Of a DNA stretch of 64,000 nucleotides, positions 1-8,905 are shown piece by piece (position 1 is the stretch's first letter; every line of letters begins with the position of its first letter). Position numbers and translations under genes: made by a program. The stretch is taken from the NCBI RefSeq assembly GCF_000429305.1, contig NZ_KE386880.1, positions 37,215-101,214 of the forward strand, in the 5' to 3' direction. This stretch comes from Desulfovibrio inopinatus DSM 10711 (GTDB lineage: Bacteria; Desulfobacterota; Desulfovibrionia; Desulfovibrionales; Desulfovibrionaceae). Below the pieces are notes generated by a model that made no database searches, was not told where the DNA came from, and saw only the letters and a program-made list of their open reading frames with translations.

Positions 1-249
1 AACAATCTACACATAAAATCGTCGACTGGTGTGTTTGCATCCATCCTCAACTGTGTTGCATCGGTCGCATACAACACAACAGGGAGTCCTCTCGTTGTGC
101 GGCCGATGATTGGCCTGGATGATATTGGTGGTGATACCTTGAGCCGGCTCGTGTTGCGTTTGCATGATGCGTCAAGCGGATTGCCGTATAACTTGTCAGC
201 GATGCCGGATGGCTCGTATGTATATATAGCCGTGCAAGGATATGCATGA
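1..249 (+). CDS. Hypothetical protein, 5' end outside window
   Basis: The frame is open from base 1 to a TGA at 247-249, so this is the C-terminal ~82 residues of a longer protein or one starting just upstream; a GTG at 31 is only an internal candidate start. I do not recognise the family. The visible part is neutral, without cysteine-rich or obvious membrane segments, and ends in VAVQGYA-like hydrophobic residues. It is followed directly by another small unknown ORF on the same strand, an arrangement common in phage structural modules, but nothing in the sequence proves phage origin. Confidence 0.5.
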   Translation, partial: NNLHIKSSTGVFASILNCVASVAYNTTGSPLVVRPMIGLDDIGGDTLSRLVLRLHDASSGLPYNLSAMPDGSYVYIAVQGYA

Positions 250-264
250 TTGGAGGTTGTTATT

Positions 265-612
265 ATGGCGTTACGTGGTCAGTATATCGTGCCCGCTGGC
301 GTTAATCTGGCGGGACTATTTCCTGGAGCATCAGAATATGTATCAGATGTTCCGTACACAATCCCCTCGGCCCTGATTCGTGTCCTTTCGCCCAGTGTCG
401 AGCGGTCAAATGCTACGCCAAAATTCGTAGGGTATATCGATAGGTTACAAATTACAGCACTGGATGATGAGGGCGACGCCGTGGGGGTGCTGTGCGTCCC
501 GGTTGCGTTTCCATTCCCGATGACTGTGGGGGATAATGTGGGCGATATTGTCGCGCAATCGTATGTGCATCTCAAAACACTACCGGAGTTTGTGGGCATG
601 GAGGATGTGTAG
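265..612 (+). CDS. Hypothetical small protein, possibly phage-like
   Basis: 115 aa if translated from the ATG at 265, which has a GGAGG at 252-256 with good spacing; a TTG at 250 in the same frame is less likely. The protein has no recognisable motif. It contains beta-prone hydrophobic/glycine segments and no signal peptide. The gene starts 15 bases after the stop of the upstream unknown ORF, so the two are probably co-transcribed. Its 3' side faces the 3' end of a tRNA-Ala, a typical integration target, which is the only contextual hint of a mobile element. Function unknown. Confidence 0.55.
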   Translation: MALRGQYIVPAGVNLAGLFPGASEYVSDVPYTIPSALIRVLSPSVERSNATPKFVGYIDRLQITALDDEGDAVGVLCVPVAFPFPMTVGDNVGDIVAQSYVHLKTLPEFVGMEDV

Positions 613-757
613 GTGGAGCGGGGCTACTAGAGAGTGTTTTTTTCGCACGTGGTGTGCAAAATTTTCTAGCGCGGGGTGCGCGGGGATAGTTTAAAACGAT
701 TGTATGAGGAATGGGTTCAGGGGGGCGGAGGTTCAAATTATTTGGCGCTGTATGCCA

Positions 758-793
758 AGAAAAAAGGCTTACGATTTTTAATCGTAAGCCTTT
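758..793 (-). terminator. Rho-independent terminator after tRNA-Ala
   Basis: A perfect 14-bp inverted repeat (763-776 with 780-793, 3-nt loop) is followed on the minus strand by a run of six T residues. It lies 9 bases beyond the tRNA-Ala 3' end and terminates the minus-strand transcript. Confidence 0.85.
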
Positions 794-801
794 GAAATTT
801 T

Positions 802-877
802 TGGTGGAGATGGCCGGGATTGAACCGGCAGCCTCAGCGTTGCGAACGCTGCGCTCTCCCAATTGAGCTACACCCCC
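802..877 (-). tRNA. tRNA-Ala (anticodon CGC)
   Basis: 76-nt cloverleaf with encoded CCA. The acceptor stem pairs GGGGGTG with CATCTCC (two G-U pairs), the anticodon stem CAGCG/CGCTG encloses loop TTCGCAA, giving anticodon CGC, and the T arm is GCCGG-TTCAATC-CCGGC. It reads codon GCG. It lies about 40 bases downstream of the glycosyltransferase gene on the same strand and has its own terminator; no separate promoter is evident, so it may be co-transcribed with that gene. Confidence 0.95.
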
Positions 878-916
878 GTGGGAAGAGCAAATTTTTATGA
901 AACGATGAAGGATTCG

Positions 917-2464
917 TCAAGAAAAAATTATCGACATTGTGTCGAAAAGTGTTTGGAGGCGTTTCGTATAGGTGTGGTCTCGGAAAAGGAGAGTTTTCCA
1001 GTCTTCGCGGAGAGTGGTGCATAAGGATGGTTTGGCCAGCAGCCGTTGTATGGTCGTTGGTGCTTGGTCGGGGGACGAGAACGTTATGGGGTGTGTCAGG
1101 TCTTTAGGAAAGAGAGAGAGTCCCGGCGTATTGTCCGTGACGAGCAGACCTCCGCTAGCAAAAACGTCGAAGTGGCGTTGCGTCAGGCCATGTGGAAGAA
1201 GGAGGCTGGTCAAATTGAGCGTTATTGGGGCATGTTCATAAAAACTGCTGAGTGCTCCGTAATAGTCCACTGGAGGACGCAAATCCGTGCCATGGGGCAA
1301 TCGGTCGTGCCACCCCTCATCGCCTATAACGGTGAGTCCGCAATGTTTGCTCACGTTGGACAGAACGGCCGTACGAAGAGAGAGGGAGGCCGTTTCCGCG
1401 GCAAAGCCGAGAGTTCGTACAGTCTTACCCGGCCACAGTGATGATTGTCCGAGTGTCGACATCCACCAGTCGAAGTCCGGTCGTGTGCCATGCCGTATCA
1501 TATCTTCAGCGTGGCGCAGAATATTGTCAGGGACTCGGCATCCAGCAAAAAACGCGTCTTTACCGGGAAACGCGCTTCGTCCGACAAAGAGTGGTGCGGT
1601 AAGGGATGGCTGCGGTGCAGCGTGCCCCGGATGGAAAATCGAGGGGTCAACCGCCAACGGTAAATGATAGACTTGCTCGGCGCCGTGTGCTTTTAAAGGC
1701 GCGAGAAACCAACTGTCGGTGATAAATAAATGGAGTCGTTTCCAATACGGCGCTTTGAGTCGACTGATCAGGTGGAAAGGGTTGTCCACGCACCAGGTTG
1801 CACAGGGGATGTTCGCCGCTGTCAAACGTTCGAAGAGGAGTCCATGATCGTCAAAGCCTTGGAAGTTGACACTGAGAAAAAGACGTGGTCGTGCATTGGC
1901 CAGGAGATCGTTGAGGTCTTCGTGAGTTATCTCCGGATTGATCCGATGCACATTCAAACCAAGTGCATGCAGTGCTGTGTGAATTTCCTGGACGAGTAAT
2001 CCTTTCGCGTCTCCGACAAGCGCAATCGATTGCTCCGTAATATGACCGGTTGGCACCGGAAACAGTAAGTTCGCCCATAGCGGTCCCCAAAACGATGGAA
2101 AGAGTGACATGCCATGCTGATACGCATAAACACGGCCAAAATGGTGTTGTGTAATTTGGTCTGGTTTTATGCGCGTCCAGTCGCCTGGGATGGCGGCCAT
2201 GAACTGCGCACGTTGGCTGGGAGTCCACTGTGACAGCGTGTCTTCGCTTTCTATATAATAAACCTTTGGCTTCGGAGTTGATAGTCCGTCATCATGGACA
2301 AGACGAGTGCACATATCGGTAGGGTTGGGACCAAGACCAAGGCACAGATATGGGCCTGAACCGGCATCCTGACGAAGATATTGCTTGGGACCGGACATGA
2401 GCGTTCGCATTTGGCCGAGTTCATTACGGACACGTAATCGGAGTGGACGAAGTGATTTTGTCAT
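917..2464 (-). CDS. CgeB-like glycosyltransferase (DUF3880/GT1-type fold)
   Basis: 515 aa from the ATG at 2464. The protein resembles the CgeB/DUF3880 glycosyltransferases: a central segment with CATWCVDNPFHL and LFITDSWF, then VYHLPLAVDPSIFHP, and a C-terminal GT-B-type part with ITLNLTSLLLPHGLTQRHFDVFASGG, the family signature for nucleotide-sugar binding, which is known to be followed by a decision on LVTD. It probably transfers sugar to a surface or flagellar acceptor in the cytoplasm. The frame stays open upstream to a TTG at 2623, but those residues are basic, low in family likeness and would cover the divergent rlmE promoter, so the shorter form is preferred. No strong ribosome binding site decides the start. 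Confidence 0.75.
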   Translation of the reverse strand: MTKSLRPLRLRVRNELGQMRTLMSGPKQYLRQDAGSGPYLCLGLGPNPTDMCTRLVHDDGLSTPKPKVYYIESEDTLSQWTPSQRAQFMAAIPGDWTRIKPDQITQHHFGRVYAYQHGMSLFPSFWGPLWANLLFPVPTGHITEQSIALVGDAKGLLVQEIHTALHALGLNVHRINPEITHEDLNDLLANARPRLFLSVNFQGFDDHGLLFERLTAANIPCATWCVDNPFHLISRLKAPYWKRLHLFITDSWFLAPLKAHGAEQVYHLPLAVDPSIFHPGHAAPQPSLTAPLFVGRSAFPGKDAFFAGCRVPDNILRHAEDMIRHGTRPDFDWWMSTLGQSSLWPGKTVRTLGFAAETASLSLRTAVLSNVSKHCGLTVIGDEGWHDRLPHGTDLRPPVDYYGALSSFYEHAPITLNLTSLLLPHGLTQRHFDVFASGGLLVTDNTPGLSLFPKDLTHPITFSSPDQAPTTIQRLLAKPSLCTTLREDWKTLLFRDHTYTKRLQTLFDTMSIIFS

Positions 2465-2628
2465 AACGGTATTGTGTTTGCCAGAGGGGTGCCTGCACGA
2501 GTGCAACGGGGAGGAACCAAATTCACTGTGTCGTCGCATGGAATACATTTTTTCAGTCGGAATCGACGGGGAGACCCCTCTTGGCGTTGTCCGCGTCTTC
2601 AGGTATGATACCAAATTGGACAAACACC

Positions 2629-3222
2629 ATGAAGAAATATCAGGATCATTATTTTAAACGGGCCAAACAGGAAAACTATCCTGCACGGTCTGTCTACAAG
2701 CTTCAGGAAATCGAAAAGCAGTGCCATATATTCAAGGCCGGGCAGGTCGTGCTTGATATGGGGGCGGCACCGGGTTCCTGGACATTGTATGCGGCAAAGA
2801 AAGTTGGGCCATACGGACGTGTGTTGTCGGTTGATATCCAAGAAACACAAACGGAATTTCCCGACAATGTGACGTTTCTCGTTCACGATGTTTTTGAACC
2901 CGAAGGCGCACTACAGGAGTTGTACGAACAGTACAGTCCGTTCGACATCGTCTTGAGTGATATGGCTCCCAAAACAACGGGCATTAAATTCACAGACCAG
3001 TGCAATTCTTTGGAATTGTGTGAAAGTGCTTTGGAGGTGGCGAAAGAGCGCCTCAAACCAGGAGGCCATTTTGTCGTCAAAATTTTTCAGGGACCGGATA
3101 TAAAAGCCTACACAGATTCCCTGCGCCCGCTTTTTACCAAGGTGAAGACCATCAAACCGAAAAGTTCTCGCTCCGAAAGCAAAGAAGTGTTCATCGTGGG
3201 GCTTGGAGCGAAACCACAATAA
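2629..3222 (+). CDS. rlmE: 23S rRNA 2'-O-ribose U2552 methyltransferase RlmE (FtsJ/RrmJ)
   Basis: 197 aa from the ATG at 2629; an upstream in-frame start would add 16 residues without family likeness. The SAM-binding motif DMGAAPGSW sits at residues 43-51. The family's catalytic K-D-K-E tetrad is visible as Lys24 (VYKL), Asp111 ([10 protein letters not shown]), Lys151 (VVKIFQG) and Glu186 (SKEVF). The enzyme methylates U2552 in the A-loop of the large subunit late in ribosome assembly. It is divergent from the glycosyltransferase and stands first in a row of plus-strand housekeeping genes, with yebC next. Confidence 0.93.
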   Translation: MKKYQDHYFKRAKQENYPARSVYKLQEIEKQCHIFKAGQVVLDMGAAPGSWTLYAAKKVGPYGRVLSVDIQETQTEFPDNVTFLVHDVFEPEGALQELYEQYSPFDIVLSDMAPKTTGIKFTDQCNSLELCESALEVAKERLKPGGHFVVKIFQGPDIKAYTDSLRPLFTKVKTIKPKSSRSESKEVFIVGLGAKPQ

Positions 3223-3317
3223 TAATCGCTTTATGCCGGGCACACGGCAATGGAGCGTCCCAGGGCTTTCCCTGGACGCGTGGTTGATCTGTGCGACCCG
3301 AACAACAGGAGGAATAC

Positions 3318-4061
3318 ATGGCCGGACATAGTAAATGGCATAATATTCAGGCGCGGAAATCCGTTCAGGATGCCAAGCGTGGAAAAATATTCACCAAGAT
3401 CACAAAAGAGCTCATGCTCGCCGCCAAGGCTGGTGGTGCTGATACGGCACTGAACAATCGCCTGAAAACCGCCATTGCCGCGGCAAAATCAGTGAACTTA
3501 CCCAAAGATAAGCTCGAAATGGCCATCAAAAAAGGCACGGGCGAACTGGCCGGAGAAAATTTCGAAGAGGTTATGTACGAAGGCTACGGTCCCGGTGGCG
3601 TCGCTATTTTGGTTGAAGCCGCTACGGACAACCGCAACCGAACCGTCGCTGAAGTCCGCCACATCATGAGCAAGAAGGGCGGATCCATGGGTGAAGCCGG
3701 CTGTGTCGGCTGGATGTTCGAGAAGAAAGGCGTCCTGACGTTCGACGCCACCAAATATACCGAAGAACAAGTTCTTGAAGTGGGCTTGGAGGCCGGTGTC
3801 GATGATGTTATTGCGGACGAAGAAACCGTAGAAGCGCATGTGGCACCGGAAGATTTTTCGGGCGCACAACAAGCCTTCGACGATGCTGGCATGGAATACC
3901 AGAGTGAGCTTTCGTTGTTGCCGCAAAACACGATTGGCGTCGACAAAGAAACTGGGACCAAGCTCGTCGCGCTGTTGGAAGCTCTTGAAGACAATGACGA
4001 CGTGCAAAAAGTCTATTCCAACTTCGATCTTCCTGATGATTTTTTTGATGACATGGAATAA
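3318..4061 (+). CDS. yebC: YebC/PmpR-family protein
   Basis: 247 aa. The start ATG at 3318 follows a perfect AGGAGG at 3307-3312; the frame opens 27 bases earlier but without a ribosome binding site. The N-terminus [11 protein letters not shown] and the segment [11 protein letters not shown] are hallmarks of the family. YebC proteins have been described as transcription regulators and, more recently, as translation factors that help ribosomes at proline-rich stretches; sequence alone does not decide between these roles. The position directly before ruvCAB is the classical arrangement in many proteobacteria. Confidence 0.93.
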   Translation: MAGHSKWHNIQARKSVQDAKRGKIFTKITKELMLAAKAGGADTALNNRLKTAIAAAKSVNLPKDKLEMAIKKGTGELAGENFEEVMYEGYGPGGVAILVEAATDNRNRTVAEVRHIMSKKGGSMGEAGCVGWMFEKKGVLTFDATKYTEEQVLEVGLEAGVDDVIADEETVEAHVAPEDFSGAQQAFDDAGMEYQSELSLLPQNTIGVDKETGTKLVALLEALEDNDDVQKVYSNFDLPDDFFDDME

Positions 4062-4118
4062 CCAGGCATCTCACGGTTCATTATATTGGATCGGGGCCGT
4101 CGGTGCGGAGCTGTCCTC

Positions 4119-4637
4119 GTGACGGCTCCGCGTCCTGGAAATGGCGTGGTTGTACTTGGGCTTGATCCCGGTTCCCGTGTCATGGGATACGGTCTTGTGC
4201 GGGAAACGTCGGGCGTGTTGTCCTTTGTGGATGCGGGATGTCTTCGCATTGGCGCAGAACCGGATTTCGCGGTTCGTTTAGGACGAATTTTTACGCATGT
4301 GCGCGATCTTATTGCCCGGGAACAACCCGATGCGGCCGCCGTTGAAAATGTGTTTCTCGCCAAAAACACCGCGTCGGCTTTAAAACTTGGTCAGGCTCGT
4401 GGTGCAGCGTTAGCGGCATGTGCTGTCGCAAACGTCCCGGTCCACGGGTACGATCCTACCGTTATCAAAAAGAGCCTTGTCGGCGTCGGGCGGGCAGAAA
4501 AGAGCCAAGTGGCATTTATGGTGGCTCGTCTGCTCGGTCATAAGAAGACCTTGGCTGCCGACGCGTCTGATGCCCTAGCCGCGGCGGTGTGTCATCTTAA
4601 CCATCATCGCATGCGTATGCTAAGCAGGCTGAAATGA
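4119..4637 (+). CDS. ruvC: Crossover junction endodeoxyribonuclease RuvC
   Basis: 172 aa from the GTG at 4119, chosen because GGAG at 4107-4110 is well placed and the length equals that of known RuvC; a TTG at 4086 would add 11 unlike residues. The four acidic catalytic residues of the RNase H fold are visible: Asp16 (LGLDPG), Glu76 (VENVF), Asp148 and Asp151 (ADASDAL). RuvC resolves Holliday junctions as a dimer together with RuvAB. The stop overlaps the ruvA start by four bases (ATGA), indicating translational coupling. Confidence 0.95.
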   Translation: MTAPRPGNGVVVLGLDPGSRVMGYGLVRETSGVLSFVDAGCLRIGAEPDFAVRLGRIFTHVRDLIAREQPDAAAVENVFLAKNTASALKLGQARGAALAACAVANVPVHGYDPTVIKKSLVGVGRAEKSQVAFMVARLLGHKKTLAADASDALAAAVCHLNHHRMRMLSRLK

Positions 4638-5239
4638 TTGGATATCTCGAAGGCCGCGTCATGGCCAAAGATGAAACCGGGTGCCTGCTTCTCACGGCGG
4701 GTGGGGTAGGGTACGACATCAGGCTGTGTGCATCGGTGTTGGCTGAACTTCCCGACATCGGCGGTCAAGCCGGTATATTCATCCATACCATTGTTCGGGA
4801 AGATGCACTCGAACTTTATGGATTTTCCAGCCTGGATGAGAAAAAGACCTTTGTGACCCTGATCGGCATCACCAAACTCGGTCCCAAAACCGGCTTGGCT
4901 ATTTTATCTCGATTTTCTCCCGATGATCTCCGTGCCATTGTTGTTGGGGACGATGTCAATGCGCTGACCATGGTGTCAGGCATTGGCAAGAAATCCGCTC
5001 AACGTATTTTTATGGAACTCAAATATCGGTTGGATGTGGATGGCGCTCCGACACCAGTGCAAGGAAAGCCGGCTGCGACAAACACATTTGCGGATGCATT
5101 GACCGGTTTGACCAATCTCGGCTACCGAGAAGATGAAGCTAGAGCTGCATTGAAAGCTGTTTTTGAAGATGAACCAGAGGCCGATGTCTCCATGGCGCTA
5201 CGTTTGGCGCTGAAACACATGGCCGCGGAGCGAGCATGA
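4634..5239 (+). CDS. ruvA: Holliday junction branch migration protein RuvA
   Basis: 201 aa, usual family length. The N-terminal OB-fold domain begins MIGYLEGRV and includes [10 protein letters not shown]; two helix-hairpin-helix repeats follow ([16 protein letters not shown] and [12 protein letters not shown]); the C-terminal domain that contacts RuvB contains [16 protein letters not shown]. RuvA tetramers bind the four-way junction and load the RuvB motor. It overlaps ruvC upstream and ruvB downstream by four bases each. Confidence 0.96.
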   Translation: MIGYLEGRVMAKDETGCLLLTAGGVGYDIRLCASVLAELPDIGGQAGIFIHTIVREDALELYGFSSLDEKKTFVTLIGITKLGPKTGLAILSRFSPDDLRAIVVGDDVNALTMVSGIGKKSAQRIFMELKYRLDVDGAPTPVQGKPAATNTFADALTGLTNLGYREDEARAALKAVFEDEPEADVSMALRLALKHMAAERA

Positions 5240-6201
5240 CCCTGATGTCTGCGGGGAACGATGAATCGATCCGTCCGGAACGGTTGTCTGACTTTGTCGG
5301 GCAAAACGAACTCCGGGCCAATCTCGAAGTCTTTTTACAGGCTGCTCGTGATCGCGGGCAGGCTTTGGACCATGTTTTATTTTATGGCAGCCCCGGTTTA
5401 GGGAAAACGACCCTGGCGCGGATTATGGCAGGAGAACTTGGTGTCAATCTCGTCACCACCTCCGGACCGGTTTTGGAACGTTCCGGTGATCTCGCGGCTA
5501 TTTTGACGAATCTGGGGAGCAAAGATCTTCTCTTTATCGATGAAATCCATCGTATGCCTCCGGCTGTGGAGGAGATACTCTATCCGGCCATGGAAGATTT
5601 CAAGCTGGATCTCATCATTGGGCAAGGGCCGGGGGCTCGAACCGTCAAAATTGACCTGGAGGCGTTTACTCTTGTCGGCGCGACCACTCGTATTGGGCTG
5701 TTGACGTCGCCGTTGCGTGACCGCTTCGGTGTTCTCCAACGCCTCGAATTTTACAGTCCACAGGAACTTGCTCATATTGTTTTGCGTGCGGCATCCATTA
5801 TCGGTGTTCCGCTCACAGACGATGGGGCCATGGAATTGGGCCGACGTTCACGCGGTACTCCACGGATTGCCAACCGTCTTCTACGGCGCGTACGTGATTT
5901 CGGTGCTGTCCAAGGCGCTGAGGCCATTGATGCCACAGTGTGCTCGCAAGCATTGGATCGGCTGGATGTGGACCCATGCGGCCTTGATCAGATGGACCGG
6001 CGTATTTTGTCGATCATCATCAATCATTACAATGGTGGGCCTGTTGGTATCAAAACGTTGGCCGTCGCCTGCTGCGAAGAAGTCAGGGCGCTCGAAGAGA
6101 TTTACGAGCCGTTTCTTATTCAATGCGGGCTTATCAAACGGACAGCTCGCGGACGGGTCGCCACGGCCAAGGCGTATCGTCATCTGAAAGTCACCTTGTA
6201 A
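5236..6201 (+). CDS. ruvB: Holliday junction DNA helicase RuvB
   Basis: 321 aa AAA+ ATPase. The N-terminal [11 protein letters not shown] is the RuvB signature. Walker A is GSPGLGKT (51-58), Walker [10 protein letters not shown] (98-106), sensor 1 lies in VGATTR and the TSPLRDRFG segment follows; the C-terminal winged helix ends with [15 protein letters not shown]. It powers branch migration of junctions held by RuvA. It is slightly shorter than many RuvB proteins because the N-terminus before the VGQ motif is brief. Last gene of the coupled ruvCAB operon. Confidence 0.96.
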   Translation: MTLMSAGNDESIRPERLSDFVGQNELRANLEVFLQAARDRGQALDHVLFYGSPGLGKTTLARIMAGELGVNLVTTSGPVLERSGDLAAILTNLGSKDLLFIDEIHRMPPAVEEILYPAMEDFKLDLIIGQGPGARTVKIDLEAFTLVGATTRIGLLTSPLRDRFGVLQRLEFYSPQELAHIVLRAASIIGVPLTDDGAMELGRRSRGTPRIANRLLRRVRDFGAVQGAEAIDATVCSQALDRLDVDPCGLDQMDRRILSIIINHYNGGPVGIKTLAVACCEEVRALEEIYEPFLIQCGLIKRTARGRVATAKAYRHLKVTL

Positions 6202-6212
6202 AGGAAATCGCC

Positions 6213-6938
6213 ATGCCAGTAGTTCAGAATCTCGATGTGCGGCTTTTGGCTGAAACGCCTGATGCCTTGTCACTTATTTATGCCGCCTTTCGACAATGCT
6301 ATCATGCCGGGTTTGTCGGCGACATGTGGCCCAAATTGCTCTCCGGCGAAATTAGTCAAGACAAGCAAGCGGAGTTCATTGAGAAAGTCATGCAATCCGG
6401 CCATGACTCGCCGATTGAACATGTCAGTTTCACCTTTGCGATTTCCGGGGTGTCTCGCGCACTGACCCACCAACTTGTACGACATCGTATCGCATCGTAT
6501 TCTCAGCAGAGTCAGCGGTATGTGGATGCTGGCGGTTTCGGATATATCATGCCTCCCGCTATTGCCGGTATCCCAGAGGCAAAGGAAGTGTTCGAATCCT
6601 TTATGGCCCATGCCGAGGAGACATACGGGAAACTTCAGGAACTGTTGGCTCATCGCGGAAAGAAATCGAATGAAGACGCACGGTTTGTTTTACCCAACGC
6701 CGCGGGGTCCAAGATTGTCGTGACCATGAATTGTCGATCTCTCATCCATTTCTTTGAGTTGCGGTGTTGTATGCGCGCTCAGTGGGAAATCCGAGCTTTA
6801 GCCGATCTCATGCTCAAGGAGTGTCGTATGGCTTTGCCCGTTGTCTTTGCCGTCGCGGGAGCAAAATGCGAACGTTTGAGGTATTGTCCTGAGAACGCAG
6901 CCTTTACGTGCGGCAAATATCCCCTTTTGGGTCAATAA
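6213..6938 (+). CDS. thyX: FAD-dependent thymidylate synthase ThyX
   Basis: 241 aa from the ATG at 6213, 11 bases after the ruvB stop, with AAGGA just upstream. The ThyX signature RHRxxSxxxxSxR is present at residues 90-102 (RHRIASYSQQSQR). ThyX makes dTMP from dUMP with methylenetetrahydrofolate and reduced FAD, replacing ThyA, a common choice in strict anaerobes. The C-terminal FELRCCMRAQWEIR matches the substrate-binding region of the family. The tight spacing suggests co-transcription with ruvCAB. Confidence 0.95.
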   Translation: MPVVQNLDVRLLAETPDALSLIYAAFRQCYHAGFVGDMWPKLLSGEISQDKQAEFIEKVMQSGHDSPIEHVSFTFAISGVSRALTHQLVRHRIASYSQQSQRYVDAGGFGYIMPPAIAGIPEAKEVFESFMAHAEETYGKLQELLAHRGKKSNEDARFVLPNAAGSKIVVTMNCRSLIHFFELRCCMRAQWEIRALADLMLKECRMALPVVFAVAGAKCERLRYCPENAAFTCGKYPLLGQ

Positions 6939-7461
6939 GCCCCCAATCCCCCATAATAGCTGATTTTAGCCCATTTATAGGGCTATATAGGGCAAAGGCG
7001 TCAATTGCATTTTGCGATAGTGCGTCTTTGCCTTTTTCTAAGATTTTCAAAAAAATAAAAAAAGTCTTGAATAAAAAAGGGTTGACAACTCCACGAACAT
7101 TGGGCTCATGCGCGTTTTCTCCGTGTATGGATGTGTTTTCAAGGGTATTGACAGCTATTAAATGAGAAACAGTCGTTTCTTCGTTCAAATTCACAAAGAA
7201 AACTGAGATATTTCTATTTATTGAAGAATATACCTGTGGAAAAAATATTCACAATCTGTGGATAAAAAAATTGAGAAAACCCGAAAGGCCAGCAATGGCG
7301 CCCTCTCTCGACTGTGTCGATTGTTTCCAAAAACCATGAGGATATTGGGATAAGATAGTTTTTTTAGTGGGTTATGCTGTAGAGAAACATGTCGGGTAGA
7401 CGAGTCTAGCATGGCCTAATCAGCTTTTACGTTTTGTGTGCACAGCTGTAGGTTGCGCTTC
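6939..7461. other. AT-rich intergenic region with clustered DnaA boxes; possible oriC or dnaA control region
   Basis: No gene is visible in these 520 bases. The part at 7040-7080 is a strongly A-rich tract of the kind that unwinds easily. A perfect DnaA box TGTGGATAA lies at 7257-7265, with near-boxes TGTGGAAAA at 7235-7243 and ATATTCACA at 7245-7253, so three sites fall within 31 bases at roughly one-helical-turn spacing. A small hairpin (TAGCCC/GGGCTA, 6967-6985) follows thyX. Two TTGACA hexamers (7082-7087, 7148-7153) lack good -10 partners. The region could autoregulate dnaA or be part of an origin. Confidence 0.5.
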
Positions 7462-8802
7462 ATGAACGCCATGTGGAAGAGTACCAAACGCATCTTAGAG
7501 TCGAGTCTGAATCCTGGTTTGTACCAGGTATGGATTAAACCGTTGAGTGCAGAAATTGACGGGGAGGAAATGACCGTCATTGCGCCCAACCCTTTTGTCG
7601 CGTCATGGGTTAAAGAGCGTCTGATGGACGCCATTATAGAGGCAGCCACTCAAGTTGTAGGTTTTCGGCCTCGTCTCTCGGTACAGGCTTCGTCTGAGCA
7701 GAAGCCTCGAGCTGTCATGAGCGTTCAAGAAACCGTTCACGGCATGGAGCAGCTTCATCTGCCCGTGCACCAGGATCCGGTCAGCACGCGAGATATTTTC
7801 CGTTTTTCATTTGATGACTTTGTCGTCGGTCCATGTAACGAATTAGCATATGCAGCATCGCAAGATATCTGTCGCAAGCATTATGCTGCCGATCAATTGT
7901 ACTTATGTTCTAGCCCTGGTCTCGGCAAAACGCATTTGCTGCAGGCTATTGGTGCAAGCATGGCCTCGAAGCAAAACATTGCCAAAAAGCGCGTCGTCTA
8001 TCTGACGGCTGAAGAGTTTGCCTCGCGCATGGTCATGGCGTTGAAAACGAAAGAAATTGAACGTTTCAAGTCTTTTTTCCGTGAGAATGTCGATATGCTT
8101 CTTTTGGAAGATATCCACTTTTTTCAGGGGAAAATGAAGCTCCAAGACGAGCTCCTGAATACAATCAATGCCTTGAATTCCCGTGGATGCAAAGTTGTCT
8201 TTACGAGTTCTTTTTTGCCGAAAGAACTCAATGGTGTTGACAGCCAGCTTTCGTCTCGTTTCAATGCCGGTTTTCTCGCGGTTATTGACAAACCTGATAT
8301 GCCGACCCGTTTGCATATCCTGAATCGTAAAGCGCAGAGCTTGCAAATTCAGGTTCCGGGCGAAGTTGCCGAACTGATGGCCGGTCGCATTACCTCGGAC
8401 ATTCGTCAGCTTGAAAGCTGTCTGCATAACCTCATTCTCAAGGCTCGGCTGCTGAAGCGCAATATCACCGCCGAACTCGCCATGCAGGTGCTTAAAAATT
8501 ACAATACTGACCCTGATAATCTCAGCATGAATCAGATTGTGCAGTTCATATGTAACACTTATGATACAAGTGTGGAGCAATTGCGTTCCAAAAGTCGGAA
8601 ACGTCAATTTGTTCTTGCGCGCAACACTGCTTTTTTCTTGGCACGCAAACATACGGAATTGTCGCTGCAGGATATCGGTCACCAATTTAATCGCCGTCAC
8701 TCCACGGTTATCAAGGGCATTACGACCATTGAACGTCACATGTCCATGAAAACCCCCCTGGGCCGCGAACTGGAAAAGACTCTCGATAAATTGACGGCAT
8801 AA
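7462..8802 (+). CDS. dnaA: DnaA-family replication initiator, not linked to dnaN
   Basis: 446 aa from the ATG at 7462 (another ATG at 7471). Domains in order: N-terminal domain I (residues ~1-80), linker, AAA+ domain III and the C-terminal DNA-binding domain IV. Walker A is CSSPGLGKTHL (149-159), Walker B LLLEDIH (213-219), the arginine-bearing LSSRF is at 263-267 and ITSDIRQLE at 310-318. The domain IV signature reads IGHQFNRRHSTV (405-416): it is one residue shorter than the usual form and lacks the Asp of the R-D-H-T/S-T core. A dnaN gene does not follow. It may be a second, divergent DnaA rather than the main initiator. Confidence 0.85.
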   Translation: MNAMWKSTKRILESSLNPGLYQVWIKPLSAEIDGEEMTVIAPNPFVASWVKERLMDAIIEAATQVVGFRPRLSVQASSEQKPRAVMSVQETVHGMEQLHLPVHQDPVSTRDIFRFSFDDFVVGPCNELAYAASQDICRKHYAADQLYLCSSPGLGKTHLLQAIGASMASKQNIAKKRVVYLTAEEFASRMVMALKTKEIERFKSFFRENVDMLLLEDIHFFQGKMKLQDELLNTINALNSRGCKVVFTSSFLPKELNGVDSQLSSRFNAGFLAVIDKPDMPTRLHILNRKAQSLQIQVPGEVAELMAGRITSDIRQLESCLHNLILKARLLKRNITAELAMQVLKNYNTDPDNLSMNQIVQFICNTYDTSVEQLRSKSRKRQFVLARNTAFFLARKHTELSLQDIGHQFNRRHSTVIKGITTIERHMSMKTPLGRELEKTLDKLTA

Positions 8803-8830
8803 TTCCTTCTCATTTTCAGTGGCCTGTAAA

Positions 8831-8867
8831 AAGAAAGGCAGAACGGTTTCCGTTCTGCCTTTCTTTT
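8831..8867 (+). terminator. Terminator after dnaA
   Basis: A 16-bp stem (8831-8846 with 8850-8865, loop TTT) rich in GC at its top and ending in a CTTTCTTTT tail. It separates dnaA from the convergent UPF0280 gene and may work in both directions. Confidence 0.85.
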
Positions 8868-8905
8868 GGTGTGGGCGGGGAAATATCTCCTTCGAAAATC
8901 ATGTG

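Noticed and set aside
2465-2623. N-terminal extension of the CgeB-like glycosyltransferase up to a TTG at 2623
   Set aside because: The extra 53 residues are basic, lack likeness and would cover the divergent rlmE promoter region; the ATG at 2464 is more plausible.
7082-7153. Two TTGACA hexamers as dnaA promoters
   Set aside because: Neither has a fitting -10 element at 16-18 bases, so they were not annotated as promoters.
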